Source: Coturnix japonica
Taxonomy: Eukaryota > Chordata > Aves > Galliformes > Phasianidae
Assembly (NCBI RefSeq): GCF_001577835.2
Contig: NC_029516.1
Location: 68,338,444 to 68,402,443, forward strand
Reading direction: 5' to 3'
Length of the DNA stretch: 64,000 bases
The stretch's first letter is position 1, and every line of letters starts with the position of its first letter. A program made the translations under genes and the position numbers. The notes under the pieces are model-generated. The model was not told the origin of the DNA. It saw only the letters and a list, made by a program, of their open reading frames with translations, and ran no database searches. Of the stretch, positions 1-33,599 are shown piece by piece.

Positions 1-485
1 CTGGCTCATCACCAATGTATTTCTTACGTATCACAAGGCTTTAGTGTGTGACAGGCAAGTCTTATCACTCCTATTTTATATATGGTTTCACAGAAACACA
101 CTGATGCAAATTTGTCCCAGCTGACCCAAATTTAAGTTCTCAGTACACAAGAGAGATTATGTGACTCCATGTGATCTAACCATCACTTGATTCTAGGTCT
201 ATTCTCCTAGGCTGAACAGGATAGTTAGAATAGCCCTGTGGGGGCTGTACTACTGTCTCATGACCCTGGAAAGGGAGGCCAGAAGCAAATGGCATGTAAC
301 TGGCTATATTGCTGTAAGCAATTCTGTCCTTTCAGAAAAGGATCTGTTTTAACTGGGTTCTTTGTTTCCCAAAGATGGCCTTCTAAACAAGAATTGTCAT
401 ACATATATAGCACATATTCACAATGAGGAGGAGCTACCTGAATACCAAATATAAATGAGGAGTGAAAGTCAAAAGTGTATCTTAC

Positions 486-20923
<20,438 letters not shown>

Positions 20924-22064
20924 GGTGCCACGTGGAGAAGCAGACTCAGAACCTGTGATGACAAACATATCCCATCTGTCAGTTGGCAATTCTCCTTATT
21001 AGAAAAATGAGGTGACACTAGATAAACTAAAACATCTCTGTGAGGAAGGATTTTACTTCAGGTTTATCTTAAAGAGTAAATCAGTCATGCTTATGTTGGA
21101 GATGGAAACCCTTTCTACAAATCCTATAAAGCCTGCTCCAGTATTTGGTTCACTGATTCTCCATCACTTTCCCATTCTTCTCAGAAACAATCTTCTTGCC
21201 TGTGCCTTTATCTCCTAATCTCCTGCAGTGATTAACACTGAAAATATTACTTAGCTTACTGAAGCATACATACAGTTGTTCAGTCTATATGAAAGACTAC
21301 ACAAAGTGAAGCAGTGATTAATAAATTAGATGTTGTTTCACTGGAATTGAAGTTAGCAGTCACTGACATTTCTCAAGGATGAGCTGCATTTCTAAGAAGC
21401 AGTTTAATTGCAGTTTTAATTGCAAAGTTGTTTAACTTTTTAATGGTTTCATTGTCTGAACCACAAAGACAGAAAATCACAAAAATTATTTTATCAAGAG
21501 CAACAGAATCATCAAAGTTGGACTGAACCAAAGAGTAGGGAAAGCACCAAGTTAGACTAGCCCAGGAACATCATAGCAATAATGTAGAGGGCTGAGGAGA
21601 AATTTGAGCACAATCTATGTCAAAAACTAGTTAGAAAAGAAAAGCGTGGTTATTCCTTGCTGTAAATTATTTAATACGTATGTATGTAATTATTATTATA
21701 ATAAACCACAAATTAGACCAATGTGCTCAACTTCAGAAGTTCAAAAAGTCAGGGTTCAAGTCTCCAGAAACTTCCTTGAAATTAAATAAAAAATATGCTA
21801 CACAATATACTCCTTTTTAGAGTGTTTTCTTACCTCTTTCAATTTATTGATCATAAAGTCTTCTCAGAGCCAATAACGACTAATTGACTATTGTTTTATT
21901 TTGTTTTTAAATAAAAGTATTAAAATCTTGAGAACTTTATCATTTCAAAAGGTGAAGCTGTAGAAAGAATTCACAACACTAGCTCTCAGATGGTTTTGGT
22001 GATCTTCTAATGACATTAGACAGCAGGAGATTTTTATATCTCAGTAGCCCACCAAATGTTCAGG

Positions 22065-22126
22065 NNNNNNNNNNNNNNNNNNNNNNNNNNNNNNNNNNNN
22101 NNNNNNNNNNNNNNNNNNNNNNNNNN
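22065..22126. other. Assembly gap (62 N)
   Basis: A run of 62 unknown bases inside TEAD4 intron 1, just left of a CR1 copy. True length unknown. Confidence 0.99.
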
Positions 22127-22299
22127 AGAGATTCCCCTGCCTCCCCAGCTGCTCTTATGGAACAGGTACAGTGCTCTGCAGGGACAACTGGACAATGGTG
22201 GTGATGATGGTTCTCCCCACTTGGTAGTGTCACCAAAGTTTAACCAGACCTCATTTAGCATTAAAACGTCATCAGCAAAGAAAAAACAATCGTCATTGC

Positions 22300-23490
22300 T
22301 GACTCTCTGCTGAAGGGAGCAGAAGGGCCAATACGTACACCAGACCCTCTACACAGGGAGGTCTATTGCCTCCCAAGAGCCCGGGTTAAAGACATAAGGA
22401 AGAAAATTCCTTCCCCAGTTTGGCCCTCAGATTACTGCCCCCTATTGTTATTTCAGGTAGGCAGCAATGATATAGGAAGAACTTCCCTAAAGACCATGAA
22501 AAAGGATTTCAGAGCCTTGGGGTGACAGGTAAAGGGTTTGGGAACACAAGTTGTGTTCTCTTCTATCCTTCCAGTTACAGGGAATTATGAGGGACTAAAT
22601 ACAATGGGCAATCTGGCTGGATGGACCCAAAGACTTTCAGTCAATGGAGTTAAATCCAGTTGGCAGCCAGTCACAACTGGTGTCCTCCAGGCCTTGGTAC
22701 TGGGGCCACTTCTATTTATTAATGATCTTGATGAAGGGATTGAGTGCACCCTCCATAAGTTTGCAGATGACACCAAGCTGGGAGGGAGTGCTGATCTGTC
22801 AGAGGAGAGAAAGGCACTACAGAGGGATCTGGATAGACTGGATCAGTGGGCCAAGGCAAACTCTATGAGCGTCAATAGGGCCAAGTGTTGGGTCCTGCAT
22901 TTAGGTCACATCTTCCCCAGGCAACCCTACAGGCATAGGGAAGAGTGGCTGGAAAGCTGCCTGACAGAAAGAGACCTTGGTGTACTGATGGACAGTCAGC
23001 TGAATATGAGCCAGCAGTGTGCTCAGCTGGCCAAGAAGGCCAATGGCATCTTGGCTTGTATCAGGAATGGTGAGCAGGACTAGGGAAGTCATCCTGCCCC
23101 TGTACTCAGCACTGGTGAGGCCTCACCTTGAGTACTGTGTTCAGTTTTGGGCACCTCAGCACAGGAAAGACATGGAGTTGCTGGAGTAGGTCTCTTCTCA
23201 CTAGGGGCAGGCAACAGGACAAGGGAAAATGGCCTTAAGCTGCACCAGGGGAAGTTTAGGTTGGATAGCAGGAAAATCTTTAAAGAAAGAGTTGTTAAGC
23301 ACTGAAGTAGGCTCCCCATGGAGGTGGATGAATCATCATCCCTGTATGTGTTTAAAAACTGTTTGGATGCGGTGCTCAGGGACATGATTTAGCAGAGGGT
23401 TGTTAGAGTTAGGGTAGTGTGGTTAGGTTGTGATTGGACTCAATGATCTTAACGGTCTCTTCCAATCTGAGCAATACTATGATTCTATGA
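22300..23490 (+). mobile_element. CR1 LINE with ORF1 esterase-like segment joined to RT
   Basis: 22343-22600 reads DPLHREVYCLPRARVKDIRK, PSDYCPLLLFQVGSND and [15 protein letters not shown], which resembles the CR1 ORF1 esterase (SGNH hydrolase) region with its GxND block; one stop (TGA near 22523) interrupts it. From about 22600 the same frame continues as ORF2 [18 protein letters not shown], then [29 protein letters not shown] (catalytic DD) and [20 protein letters not shown], with 181 codons open from 22538 to 23083. A second internal deletion lies near 23187 before the 3' tail. Confidence 0.88.
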
Positions 23491-23971
23491 TTTCAATCCT
23501 TACGTTACATAACTTGAATTCTCTCGACCAATGCTATAGATTTGCAGATCTTTAATAAACATGAGAAGGAAGATATAACTGTGAGGGTGAATGGATCAGT
23601 AAGGAGAGTTTATATTTGGACTCTAACTCTAGGACAGACATTTGAAGCACACTGTGAATGGCACTTAATCAGGCAGTATGACTTTAAGATGCCCTGAAAT
23701 GAACAGTAACAGTTGGTTCCACCACCAATTACCAGTCAGAAATACATCTCCTTTCACTGTCAGGTGTTTAGTTAAAACAAACAAACAAACAAAGATTAAT
23801 TTGAGAGATTCTCTCGCTGGGAAATGAGAGGAGATAAGTAAGGTTTCCAAAGAGTGGCTCAGCATAGAAACAAAAGCTCTCTATTTTAGTTGTTATTCTT
23901 TTGATGTTTCTCTGAACACGCCTATTTACTGGTGGCTGTTGATGTTCTTCATATCAAAAGCACATTAAAAT

Positions 23972-24487
23972 TATAGAATAATAGAATAAATTAATGAGCA
24001 CACGAAAATTATAATAGAAAGTCTTGGGCTGGAAGATCACCTAGTTTCAAACCCCTTGCTGGGGCATGGTTGCCATCCACAAGATCAGGTTAACCAGGGC
24101 CATATCCAGTGTGGCAAAGGACTAGGCATTCCTCAACTTCTCTAGCCAACCAGTTCCAGTGCCTCACCATGTACTAAGTAAAAAATTTCCTCCTAATATC
24201 TAATTGAAACCTCACATCTTTTAGTTTAAAACCATTCCCCCTTGTCCTATCACTATCAGACCATGTAAAGTTGGTCTCCCTCCTGTTTAAAAGTCCTTTT
24301 TAAGTTCTGTAAGGTCACAGTGAGGTCTCCCCAAAGCCTTTCTTCTCCAGCTCCCTCAGCCTTTCTTTGTGTGTGAGTTGCACCAGCACTCTGATCACCT
24401 TTGTGGCCATCCTATGGACCCATTCCAGCATCTCCACATCTCTCTTGTCCCAGGGGGCCACAGCTTGGATGTGGTCGACCAGATGGA
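23972..24487 (-). mobile_element. CR1 LINE 3' part
   Basis: Minus orientation: the tail near 23972 is followed by the reverse of the ORF2 C-terminus (RT C-terminal block CCTTGTCCTATCAC; GGATGGCCACAAAGGTGAT on the minus strand). It ends exactly where inverted-duplication copy B begins. Confidence 0.85.
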
Positions 24488-24895
24488 AAGGAATTTGATT
24501 AGAGTTAACTCTGCTATTGTTAATATATCATTTAAAGACTTGTCTGCACCTCATCTCAAAATCAACGTGCTGCTTTTGAAATCCTACACTGCTGTTAGTT
24601 TCACTTGCCATATGTGTCTGCCACAGTTGCAGTCCCGATGCATTTCAAAAACATGACACCATACCGCACTAGTTGCTCAGTATGTTAAATTTAGAAGCAC
24701 TATTGAAGCCAGAAGAACAGTGAAGAATCAACAGCAGAGTTTACAGGTTAATGATGGGGAAGCAGAAGTTGGAGGCTCCCAAGGAGAGACGGAAAGATAA
24801 GGATGATGGAACCATAGAATGGCTTGTGTTGGAAGGAATCTCAAAGATGATCTAGTTCCAACCTCCCTGCCACATGCAGGGATGCCAGGCACTAT
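24488..24895 (-). repeat. Inverted duplication, copy B
   Basis: Near-identical reverse complement of 12684-13090. It abuts another minus-strand CR1 (23972-24487) on its left and CR1-like sequence (24896-24985) on its right. Confidence 0.9.
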
Positions 24896-26599
24896 TATTT
24901 AAAAATGGTTGCCGCTCATCCTGTCATTATCTACCTGCCTAAAAAGTTCACTACCCTCCTGTTTATAAGCTGGAATGGCTTGGCAACTACAGCAGCCAGT
25001 TCTCCTTCAAGAACTCCACAAACATAGTGCACAGGCTGGTTTTAACTTCAGCTGTCACACTGAGAAATGAATGGAATTCAGAAAGAAGCTTAAGGTTTGA
25101 TGAAGTAAATGTATTTGTAGTACAACCTGCATTTAGACATGTAGGTCTAAAGCAGCCAGCAGGATCTGCACCAACTGATGAGATTCACATGGCTCAGCAG
25201 TTTTGAGTCTTTCAAAGCCACAGTCACTGGAAGCTACAATCTCTGTTCTGAAGCCAAAATCCCTATCAATACATACAAGTTGACAAAGTCACCTCTTAGG
25301 GAATATATGACTATTGTAAACACATTCTGAATTCAGTGACTTTCATCTGCTCAAGACCCATATAGACACAGGTTAACATCAAGCAGATGATTTCATCACA
25401 ATGCACTCTTATGCTGGCAATTAATATATCTGAAGCATAGCTCCTTTTTCTCACTCTTCATTCAAATGCTAGGAGGTGCTGTCTGACATCCAGTGTTTTA
25501 TAAGGCTTCATATCTGTGCCAAGCACCTCCAGTGACAGAGCAAACTCTGGGTCCTTTCTGATGCGAGATCCAGAATAAAGTAATAGAGAAAACACACTTT
25601 GCATTCAGTTTTGTGTCAGCCCCCAAGACTGTCTTCTCCCAGTACAAAAGAAGAGTTGCATTCACTTCAGCAAATGTCACTTGTGTATTCAAGAAAGCCC
25701 TCAAAGCAAGAGACAGCATATATGATATTTAGCTCACATTGGTATAAAACAAGAACGATGCAGAATATAAAAGCAACGACAGAAGAAATTATAAAGATAT
25801 TAAAGTTACTTTCTCGCTTTTCATTCCTTGACCAACAATGTTAGTCCTATTTATTTCAAGCTACAGCTAAGTCAGTAAGCATTAAAATACGCTATCAAGC
25901 AGGACATTTGGCTATCTTCTGACCTTTCCTCATTTCAGCAAACTTATCAGAGGTCCTAGACTTGACATCTGTTCTCTGCAGATTTCATCATGATGAGTCT
26001 TACACTACTGGGTTCTTATATTTCTTGTCTCATATTTTAAAGTTGTTCTTATTATTTATTTTACTAAGATGATTAATTACCGTTTTTTGTGGGCTCCAGG
26101 ATCACCTAATAGCACCTCCACCTCCTCACCACCATATCTACTTCTTTGTTACATTTCTCTCTGTTCAAACACCGTTTCTTGTTTATTCTTGATCTCTGTT
26201 CTTATTTATGACATGGTCTGTCTCTTAATACAAATCACACACAGAGGCAGACTTTGGAGTCAGAGGAAAGCAAAAGTATGGAGAAAGCACACATTTTTCA
26301 GCTAAAGCACCTTCAGTTTAATTGTTCTTAAGCCAGTGATTTCAATGCTAACTCTCTTCTCTTTCACACATGGCATCTCATGGTGGTTCAGAGATCTTGC
26401 AGAGCTGAACAGCTGTCACGAGCCCTTCAGTGAGGTCTCATTGACAAGGAGCATATTTTTAACAAACTCCGTAGTCCAATGCATCTGCTTTCTGCTGTCA
26501 GTTCTACACTCTTCACTGTTGGTAACAGTTCCCTCTTAGGTTTCTGTGGCAGATGCTCAACTCCAAATCATACTTTCCTAAGGATATGAAAAACTGCAG

Positions 26600-26974
26600 C
26601 AAGCCATGAAGCCTGCATGCTGCACTTGTAAAAGCCTGTACCAGCAGACGTACCCCTCTGTTGTTGTATCCATTGCTGAAACACACCACCATGCACTTCA
26701 CAGAGCTCCCTGTTTAAACACTGTCAACATTCAGCAAGTGCTAATGAATGTTAATGGTGTGATTTTTTTCATGCATGGAGGAATTTAATTCCACACCTTT
26801 GCTTCCCATGCACTTCCATGTCAGATGCCATTTTGTCAGATTGTGCCTCTGCTGCCATCTATTGCACAACAACAAAATGTAATGGGATACTGGCAGGAAG
26901 GTTCAACATCTGCTGCCATACTCCCAACATCTGCCTTTGACATTGTGGGCCAAATAGGAGGAGCAGCCCTCTAA
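26600..26974 (-). mobile_element. Mariner-family (Galluhop-like) DNA transposon remnant 1
   Basis: Minus-strand sequence matches copies 2 and 3 (TGGAATTAAATTCCTCCATG; TGACAAAATGGCATCTGACA). It corresponds to the start of a mariner transposase, YGDQTVDVSTVRRWV in the family. Internally deleted; one end retained (GAGCAGCCCTCTA). Non-autonomous. Confidence 0.75.
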
Positions 26975-28344
26975 TGGTTTGTAGGGTATTACAGAACATA
27001 GTACTGAAACTTACCAGAGAAATTCTATAGGACACTGTAATAATAGTTTATTTCCTCTGAAAAAGAAGTATGACTGCAGTCAGTAGATGAGTATTTCCAA
27101 GTGAGTGCAACTCAGTGACTGCAGAGGAAAAACACTGTAAGAGGAAAAGGTGGAAAAGCAGTTATACAGCAATAACTGAGGTGTGATTAAGTTTGCAGAC
27201 AAACAAGCAGAGATCATCAACATGCTTAAAGGAACTCTGCAGTGAAAGAAGATGTAACTGCAGCATGACCAAATAGTCCTTAACCAGCTGGCAGGGCAAA
27301 ATACTTTTGCAGCATCCCAGCAACCAATTACTCAGGCTGCCCAAGAAATAGCACTCTAGTCATTAGATCAGCCTGGAGCTGGTGCCACTTGAAGTTGCAT
27401 GAGAAGATCCAGCATCAGTGGGAGAAAGCGGGAACAGTTCAGTGAGCTTTTTGGGAAGTCTTTTATTCACTCATTCTATTAACAATTTAGCCAAGTGGTG
27501 AGACTAGCTACAGTCTTAGCTTACGCTATGAGACTTCTGCAGTCCTGGAGCAATGCTGGCTATTACTTGAACCTGAACACTATTGCTGCGACTAGAATCC
27601 TCTGACTAAAACCAGTTAAAGTAGGTGTTACATGCTGCAGGTGAACAAAAAGCTCTTAACAGGCAGCAGTGCCAGATAAGGAAAAAAGTATATTGTGCAA
27701 GGTAATATAATCATTGCATCTACTGATTGCCTTGTGAGGCTTCTGTCTCTGTATTACCACTGTGTAAATTTAGTTTACAAAGGAACAAAAACAACTGGCC
27801 TTAGTTCATATTCAACATAACTGGACTCCAGCAGAATGCTTTTATGCCTTCCACAAAATCAAGCTTGGTTTGCTTGCTACACTGAAATTACCTGCGGCAG
27901 CTGCTGTGCAAGAGGCACCTGACTTCCTGAGCAAAGCAAAACAATGGTTTTAATTATTGTAGTAGCTGAGCTTTGGCTGAAACGAGAGGATGTAACATCC
28001 AACACAAAGATATAAATCAAAACATGGAGAGAGGAGAACTTCTACTAGTGTAACCCTAGTTAATGCAGTCATACAGGATGTGATAAGACACACACAAATG
28101 GAGCTGTAAGATCTATGGAACATCACTTTGCAAAGGTGGAATGATAGGCTGTTTAACTTCTTCTCATGGCTCCTAACCTCAAGACAGAAACAAAATACAA
28201 ATAGGCAGAAGAGGTGTATAAAATGGGATCTCAGTTCAGTCAACCAATTAAGCATGTGTCCCAATTTTAGTAGGAGTTTGAAAGGAGCTTTAAAATGTTT
28301 CAGTGCTTTTGAAAAGCCAACGCCTAAGTAAAGAGCAACTGTGA

Positions 28345-28823
28345 AACATCTGCATCATCTGTTCAGGTGGGTGGAGAGGAGGGCAGTGAAGATGATCAGA
28401 GGCTGGTGGACCTCTCCTATGAAGAAAGGCTAAAAGCTGACCTTATTTAGTCTGCAGAAGTTTCCAAGAGGACCTCAAGGCATTTCAGTATCTAATGTGA
28501 GTCTGCAGGAAACATGGAGAAAGACTCTTTGTCAGGGCGTGTAGTGAAAGGACACAAGACAGCTGTTTTGAACTAAAAAAGGTAGGTTTAGACTAGATGC
28601 AAGAAATAATTCTTCACTATGAGGGTGAAGACATTGAAAGGTTTCTCAGCCCCCACCCACCACTGGTGAGGCTGTAAATGCTCCATCCATGGAAGTATTC
28701 AAGGCCAGGCTGGTTTTGGGCAAGCAGATCTAGTGGAAAGTCTCCCTGTTCACGGCACGGGGCTTGGAACTAAACAGCTTTTAAGATTCCTTCCAACCAA
28801 AGCCATCCTGTGATTCTACAATT
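28345..28823 (+). mobile_element. CR1 LINE 3' part
   Basis: Typical CR1 ORF2 C-terminal and tail blocks (ATGATCAGAGGCTGG, CTCTCCTATGAAGAAAGGCT, GGTTTAGACTAGATGCAAGA, GATTCCTTCCAACCAAAGCC). Moderately decayed. Confidence 0.85.
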
Positions 28824-29929
28824 TTATATTGTGAAGAATAAACAATTTATTCCTGGTCTGACTTTTCAGTGCTTCTTGGTGAAGCTGAGCCTGACTTAGG
28901 GCTACCAATCAAGCCACAATCTCTTTATGGATTCAGATACAATCTGAGCTCAGCTTTTTAGTATATGCTCCATCTAAAACATGGAGCAGAATAATTCAGG
29001 AGTTGTAGATCTTTCATAAATAAAGGAACAGAAAATAATATTTTTTTCTTTTAAGAAGATAAATTAAAGCAGTAAGTGTATTTAAAGAAACCCTTCTTGT
29101 ACAAGCCTCTCTTCAACACCTCTCTTTTTTATTTCCCCCTTAAACTGACAAGAATTTTTCACCAGCACAAGCTCTAAATCCTGCTAGGCCAGTATCAGTA
29201 GCTGCTTTCTAGGACCTGTCCATAAAGAAGTATCACCAGGTAAGATGAACACCAACAAATCCTCCCTCCTTTTCCATTTTCAGTATACACACAGTCAGGA
29301 CTCTTGACTTTTTTTCCTTCAGTTAAAGCACAGCAGTCATGGTTACAAGAGATTAGACTTTGTCTGGACATCTGTCATTAATGGTTACTCCTGTTTTAAG
29401 GAAAGCATTGAGGACTATGCTAATTTCCTTTGCCTTTGGCAACAGCAAAGCAGATGCTTCAAAGGTTTTTATAATCAGTCACTGTCACTCAAGTACATTC
29501 ACCTTTTAGCAATCGTATTCTAACAAAGGTAGAACATGGTAATCATAAACCTACAATGGAACAGAAAAACGGAGCCAGTGACTCAGTCAGTAGCACTGGG
29601 AACTGGAAAACCTGCCCCTCCCTAGCAGGAAAATGTGTAATTGATATGGTGTTAAAAACAAAGGAGAGGGACTGCATCATCTCCAGAAAAAGTAGGACTC
29701 GAGGGACAGAGGGGAAAAAAAACAATCAAAACCAACTACACCAACAACAACAAACAATGACTTATCTAATCATCTACGCCTCATATCTTGTAATGAGCTC
29801 CATGCAGGCAAATCACCAACTTGTTACAAGGCTCTTTCCTAGATCGTGGCTCTACAAAGTATGGTTTAGGGCATGTAGCTTCTTGATGGAGAAGCTGGGG
29901 CAGAGGGAGAAAAGCACATACCATAATCA

Positions 29930-30360
29930 GTAAGTAGCATGGCTTTATGAACACTGTGTTCAATCTTGACAAACCCAATTGCTTTTCAAACAAGGACAGA
30001 ACTATCATGAAGTTAGAGAATAAAAAGAAGTGTACAATGTTTTAAGTCTAGATTCAGAAAAGCTTTTGCTACTCTCTAAGAAAATCACGGCTGAAAACTT
30101 AATTCAAGTTGGATAGTTGAATAGTACTACTCATATTACTAGAAAATGAACGTTTCAAAAGCGTAATGATATATACCAATGGAATGAAAAGACACAGTAG
30201 GTATCTACTGTGTTGCTGTGGGGATCTTAGTCCAGTTTTCATTGACATCCTAATTAATGATCTAAGACTGAACAAACAAAATGTTAATTAAACTTGCAGA
30301 TGATAAAGAATTAAGTTTACAAACTCCAGTGGGTAAAGGCCGCTCAAACAAGAGAACTGG
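29930..30360 (+). mobile_element. Old CR1 LINE fragment (RT palm region)
   Basis: Weak but ordered matches: LTNPIAFQTRTELS-like sequence near 29967 and NLQMIKN at about 30290 (family: KFADDTK). Heavily decayed. Confidence 0.5.
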
Positions 30361-31341
30361 TTGAGGGGAAGAAGAAGGAGGCTGGGACACAAATTAGACT
30401 ACCTGGAAAAAGTAATGGCAAGAAACTGAAGCAACTTCAAGAAGAAGAAGAAAGAAAAAACAAATGAACAAACAACAACAACAAGAAAAAACCACATAGA
30501 GATAAATCAAGTAACAAAAGGCCCTGCCAAAAGCAGGAGCTAAACATATGAATGAGTGAGAAAGCTGAACAAATGAGATTTGTCTATAAAGCACGTTCTT
30601 CTACAAAATGACCAATATAACTTTTGTCTGCCTGTGCCCAGTTGTCACTTCAGGCAACAGAGAAAGATAAATCACCTCCAACACGTGGAGTATCACCTAT
30701 CATTGCACAAAAGGAACACAGACTAATTAAATAAAAGGACTAGTGCAAAGAATAATCATTAAACCTAGAATAATAGATGTTGCAAAATACAAAAAAAAAA
30801 AAAAATTAAAAATAAAAATTAAAAAAATAGTCTCAATGTTATATTCTCTAATAACTTAGAAGTATCAAGTGCAAAAAGAGAGGGAAAAATAGTAACATGC
30901 CAAGGCAAAAGGTAATGCATTAGGCTAACAAAAATTAGCTTGAATTTCCACAGTATTTGTGGATCTACCCCTATAATTCTGTTATGATAGAACCAAGAAC
31001 TAAAGTCAGTTTGAATAAAGCTGGAATACTAAGATAAGTTGTGAATGAGAACAGTGTCACTCTGGAGATAAATCTCAAGTATCAACTGGAGAAACTGTAC
31101 TTTTCAGTGACCTTCATAATGTATTTGTGTTCTGTGAAACAAATATCTGAGGGAAAGAATGAACAGCAACCATTATTTTATCTTAAACCACAAGCAATAT
31201 TCTGCACCTCGGAATCTTTCTCGTCAGAGTCTGTCATTACTATTTTTATACCATTTTCCCCCAGAAGTTCCATAGTACAGGAACAATAGACCACCACAGT
31301 AATAGCCTGAAGTAGTTTAAAAGTATCAGCAAAATTATTTA

Positions 31342-31365
31342 AAATAATAATAATAATAATAATTA
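31342..31365. repeat. (TAA)n microsatellite
   Basis: Seven or so TAA units in TEAD4 intron 1. Confidence 0.85.
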
Positions 31366-32639
31366 ATAAATAAAAGTAACAGGAATCAAGAGAGAAGATA
31401 AATTTATAACATCCATTATCAACATTAATTCTCATGCACAATAATTCATCCCAGGATCACCCAAGGGGCAAGAACAACGAGCTGATAGTCCAGTTTAGAG
31501 ATGATAGGCTTGTCACATGCTCCAGTTTGAATAGTTCAGACCAGGATTTAGAAAAACCCTGCAAGGTAACTGTACTGATTGGCTGGCTGCCTTTTGGTCT
31601 GTGAACTAAGAGTCCCTCGTGTGCCAGAGTCCCTTGGCATCCAACAGCCTTAATAAAGAAGATCTTCTGTATTCATTACAAAACAGCCCAACTTCTTCTT
31701 CACACGGAGAAAAAGCCATCAAGACCAAAAGTTTTCACTCCAGGGGAAACAGATCTGTTCCAAGTCATAGGAAACAAGAAACAAAACCTTCCCTGCCACC
31801 CATCCCCCACGTGTTCAGAAAGTTATTTCGTGTTGATTATTTGTAGAGGACCTACAGAGCTCTGCTCTTAAGGTTAGAAAGTAGCAAGAGTCTAACTTCA
31901 GGTTCAATTAAAAACAAAACAAAAACTAGTTCACTTAGTCCTCAAAATACCTTCTCGAACGGCACTGTTGCACTCTTTCCCCCATTCTAAAACACAATCA
32001 AGTTCTGCACAAGATAAAAGATTGCTTGGGGGAGTGGGGTTGGTTCTATCAGTTTTTTTCTATTGTGTGTGTGTTATTGTTCATTGTTTTTTCTCCAAAA
32101 CACTTTCCGTAGCTTACAATAGAACTTATATCCTTACTACAAGAAGCACATACCCTCCCCTTAACTGTCCCTCTATAAGATGCACAGAAACCTATTTTTT
32201 CCATAAGAATTGTTAGCAGTTCTGCGCTGATGCACCAAACTACCGAGTTCCCAAAGTCCTGCGCAGGCACGGGAAGGGGAAAGGAACCAGTAGCCTCCAT
32301 TGAGAATTTTCTGACCACTTCCTTCGTACGTTCACATCTCCTCTGTCGTACACGACCAGCTCTGAACCCTTTCTTTTACCCTTTATTTCCAGCAGGCACT
32401 CGCTCCCCACTACCCCGAGGGAAAACGATCGGGAAATAACATGTCCTGACCTGAGAAGCGAGGACTAGCTTCAAATCCTCCTCCTGCCCCAGGACTTTCT
32501 GCCGAAAGAGCAGATAAAGTTGATTGCTCTGTCTCTCTCTTGCTCGATCCCCACCCCTGAATCCGCAGGGGTGAGATCAGGGCTTTGGGCAGGGAAGCGG
32601 ATCAGCTTCTCACTCAGCATCGCTACCACCAAAGCCAGA

Positions 32640-33560
32640 GAGAAAGGAAAGTTTCCAGGTGGTTCCCCTCGGGCCGTATTCTCCACACTCCCTTCCCGAA
32701 GTCTCCGGGAGGGCAGGACAGCACAAACAATGTCGGGCCGGAGTTAAAGAGGAGCACACAAAGCGGCCCGGCCGTGTGCCGCCGACTTACCTGAAGAGCA
32801 CGGAGCTGAGGGCGGGATGGCGAGACGGCGCGGAGCGGCGGGGGTTGGCAGAGATCGGGCCCGAGTTTGGGAGGAAAACAGAAGGTTTTTATTTTCCCTG
32901 GAGTTTGAAAGGAGTAAACGGGGAACGCGTGGAATGAGAGTTGGTATGAAATGAACGCGACCGAGGGAGGGGACTCCAGTCTAATGTAGAGGATGGAAGA
33001 GGGTTTAGGGAGGGGACTGGCCGGGGGAAGGAGGGGGAGGCGAGAGAAAGGCCGAGGCGGAGTTGGGAACAAACTCCAGAGGGGGATCGGTTCTCTCCGT
33101 CTCGGGGCGGAGAGGAGGAATCGCGGGGCAATGGCCGGAAGAAAAAGCCCGCGGGCGCTGGCTGCCCCACAAACAGCGGCAGAGGAAGGAAACTCCAGGC
33201 GGCCGAGAAGGAAAAGTCGTGAGGAGAGCAGAAGGGGTTTGGCCGCAGGGACATGGCCGCCTCCAGCAATCAGTGCGGCGCTCAGAGTCGGGAACAGAAG
33301 TTGCAGTCGCCGTTCAGGACGGCTCGGCCCCAAGCCATGGACAAGCGGCGGAAACGCAGCCGCCTGCCTGTTGTTTTCCCAGGCGTGGGGGTACGTGGAC
33401 GAGAAGCCAGCGGCGGAAGCCCCGGGGCTACAGTGCTCAATCTAAAGAGCCGCCAGCCCCCGCTGCAGCTCCCTTCCATTGCCGGGTCCAAGCGCTCTTG
33501 GTGAAGCCAGGCTTCGGCCCTTCAGCGCCGTGATCCCAGCACAGCGCACACCGCAGCTAG
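32640..33560 (-). promoter_or_regulatory. TEAD4: CpG island / promoter region of TEAD4
   Basis: GC-rich and rich in CpG, in contrast to the AT-rich flanks. It overlaps the non-coding exon 1 donor at 32791. There is no obvious TATA box, as expected for a CpG-island promoter. One TGGAATG element (32930-32936), the core site for TEAD proteins, lies about 140 bp upstream of the donor. Confidence 0.75.
32791..33000 (-). other. TEAD4: Putative non-coding exon 1 of TEAD4 (3' boundary well supported, 5' end unknown)
   Basis: On the minus strand a strong donor (CTTCAG then GTAAGT) lies at 32791/32790 inside a CpG-rich block upstream of the first coding exon. Joined to the exon at 20952 it gives a frame that is open but has no ATG, consistent with a 5' UTR feeding the TTG start. 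The transcription start is not defined by the sequence; 33000 is only a placeholder. Confidence 0.6.
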
Positions 33561-33599
33561 ACCCCTGCAGCCAGGCCTGACTCACAGGCCTCTTCGGAA

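Noticed and set aside
1-485. Next TEAD4 exon (beginning near YNKHLF)
   Set aside because: Neither strand encodes it here; it lies outside the window.
20953-20989. ATG upstream of the TEAD4 first coding exon, in frame with it
   Set aside because: It lies upstream of the TCACAG acceptor, in intron. It would only be used with intron retention.
22010-22313. ORFs spanning the N gap
   Set aside because: They contain unknown residues and no recognisable domain; artefacts of the gap.
32623-33333. 236-codon minus-strand ORF over the TEAD4 CpG island
   Set aside because: Low-complexity Pro/Ser/Leu-rich translation of GC-rich promoter DNA, crossing the exon 1 donor; no domain.
33063-33533. Plus-strand 156-codon ORF opposite the TEAD4 promoter, as a possible divergent gene
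   Set aside because: Arg/Gly/Ala-rich shadow of CpG-island DNA; no splice structure or homology seen.
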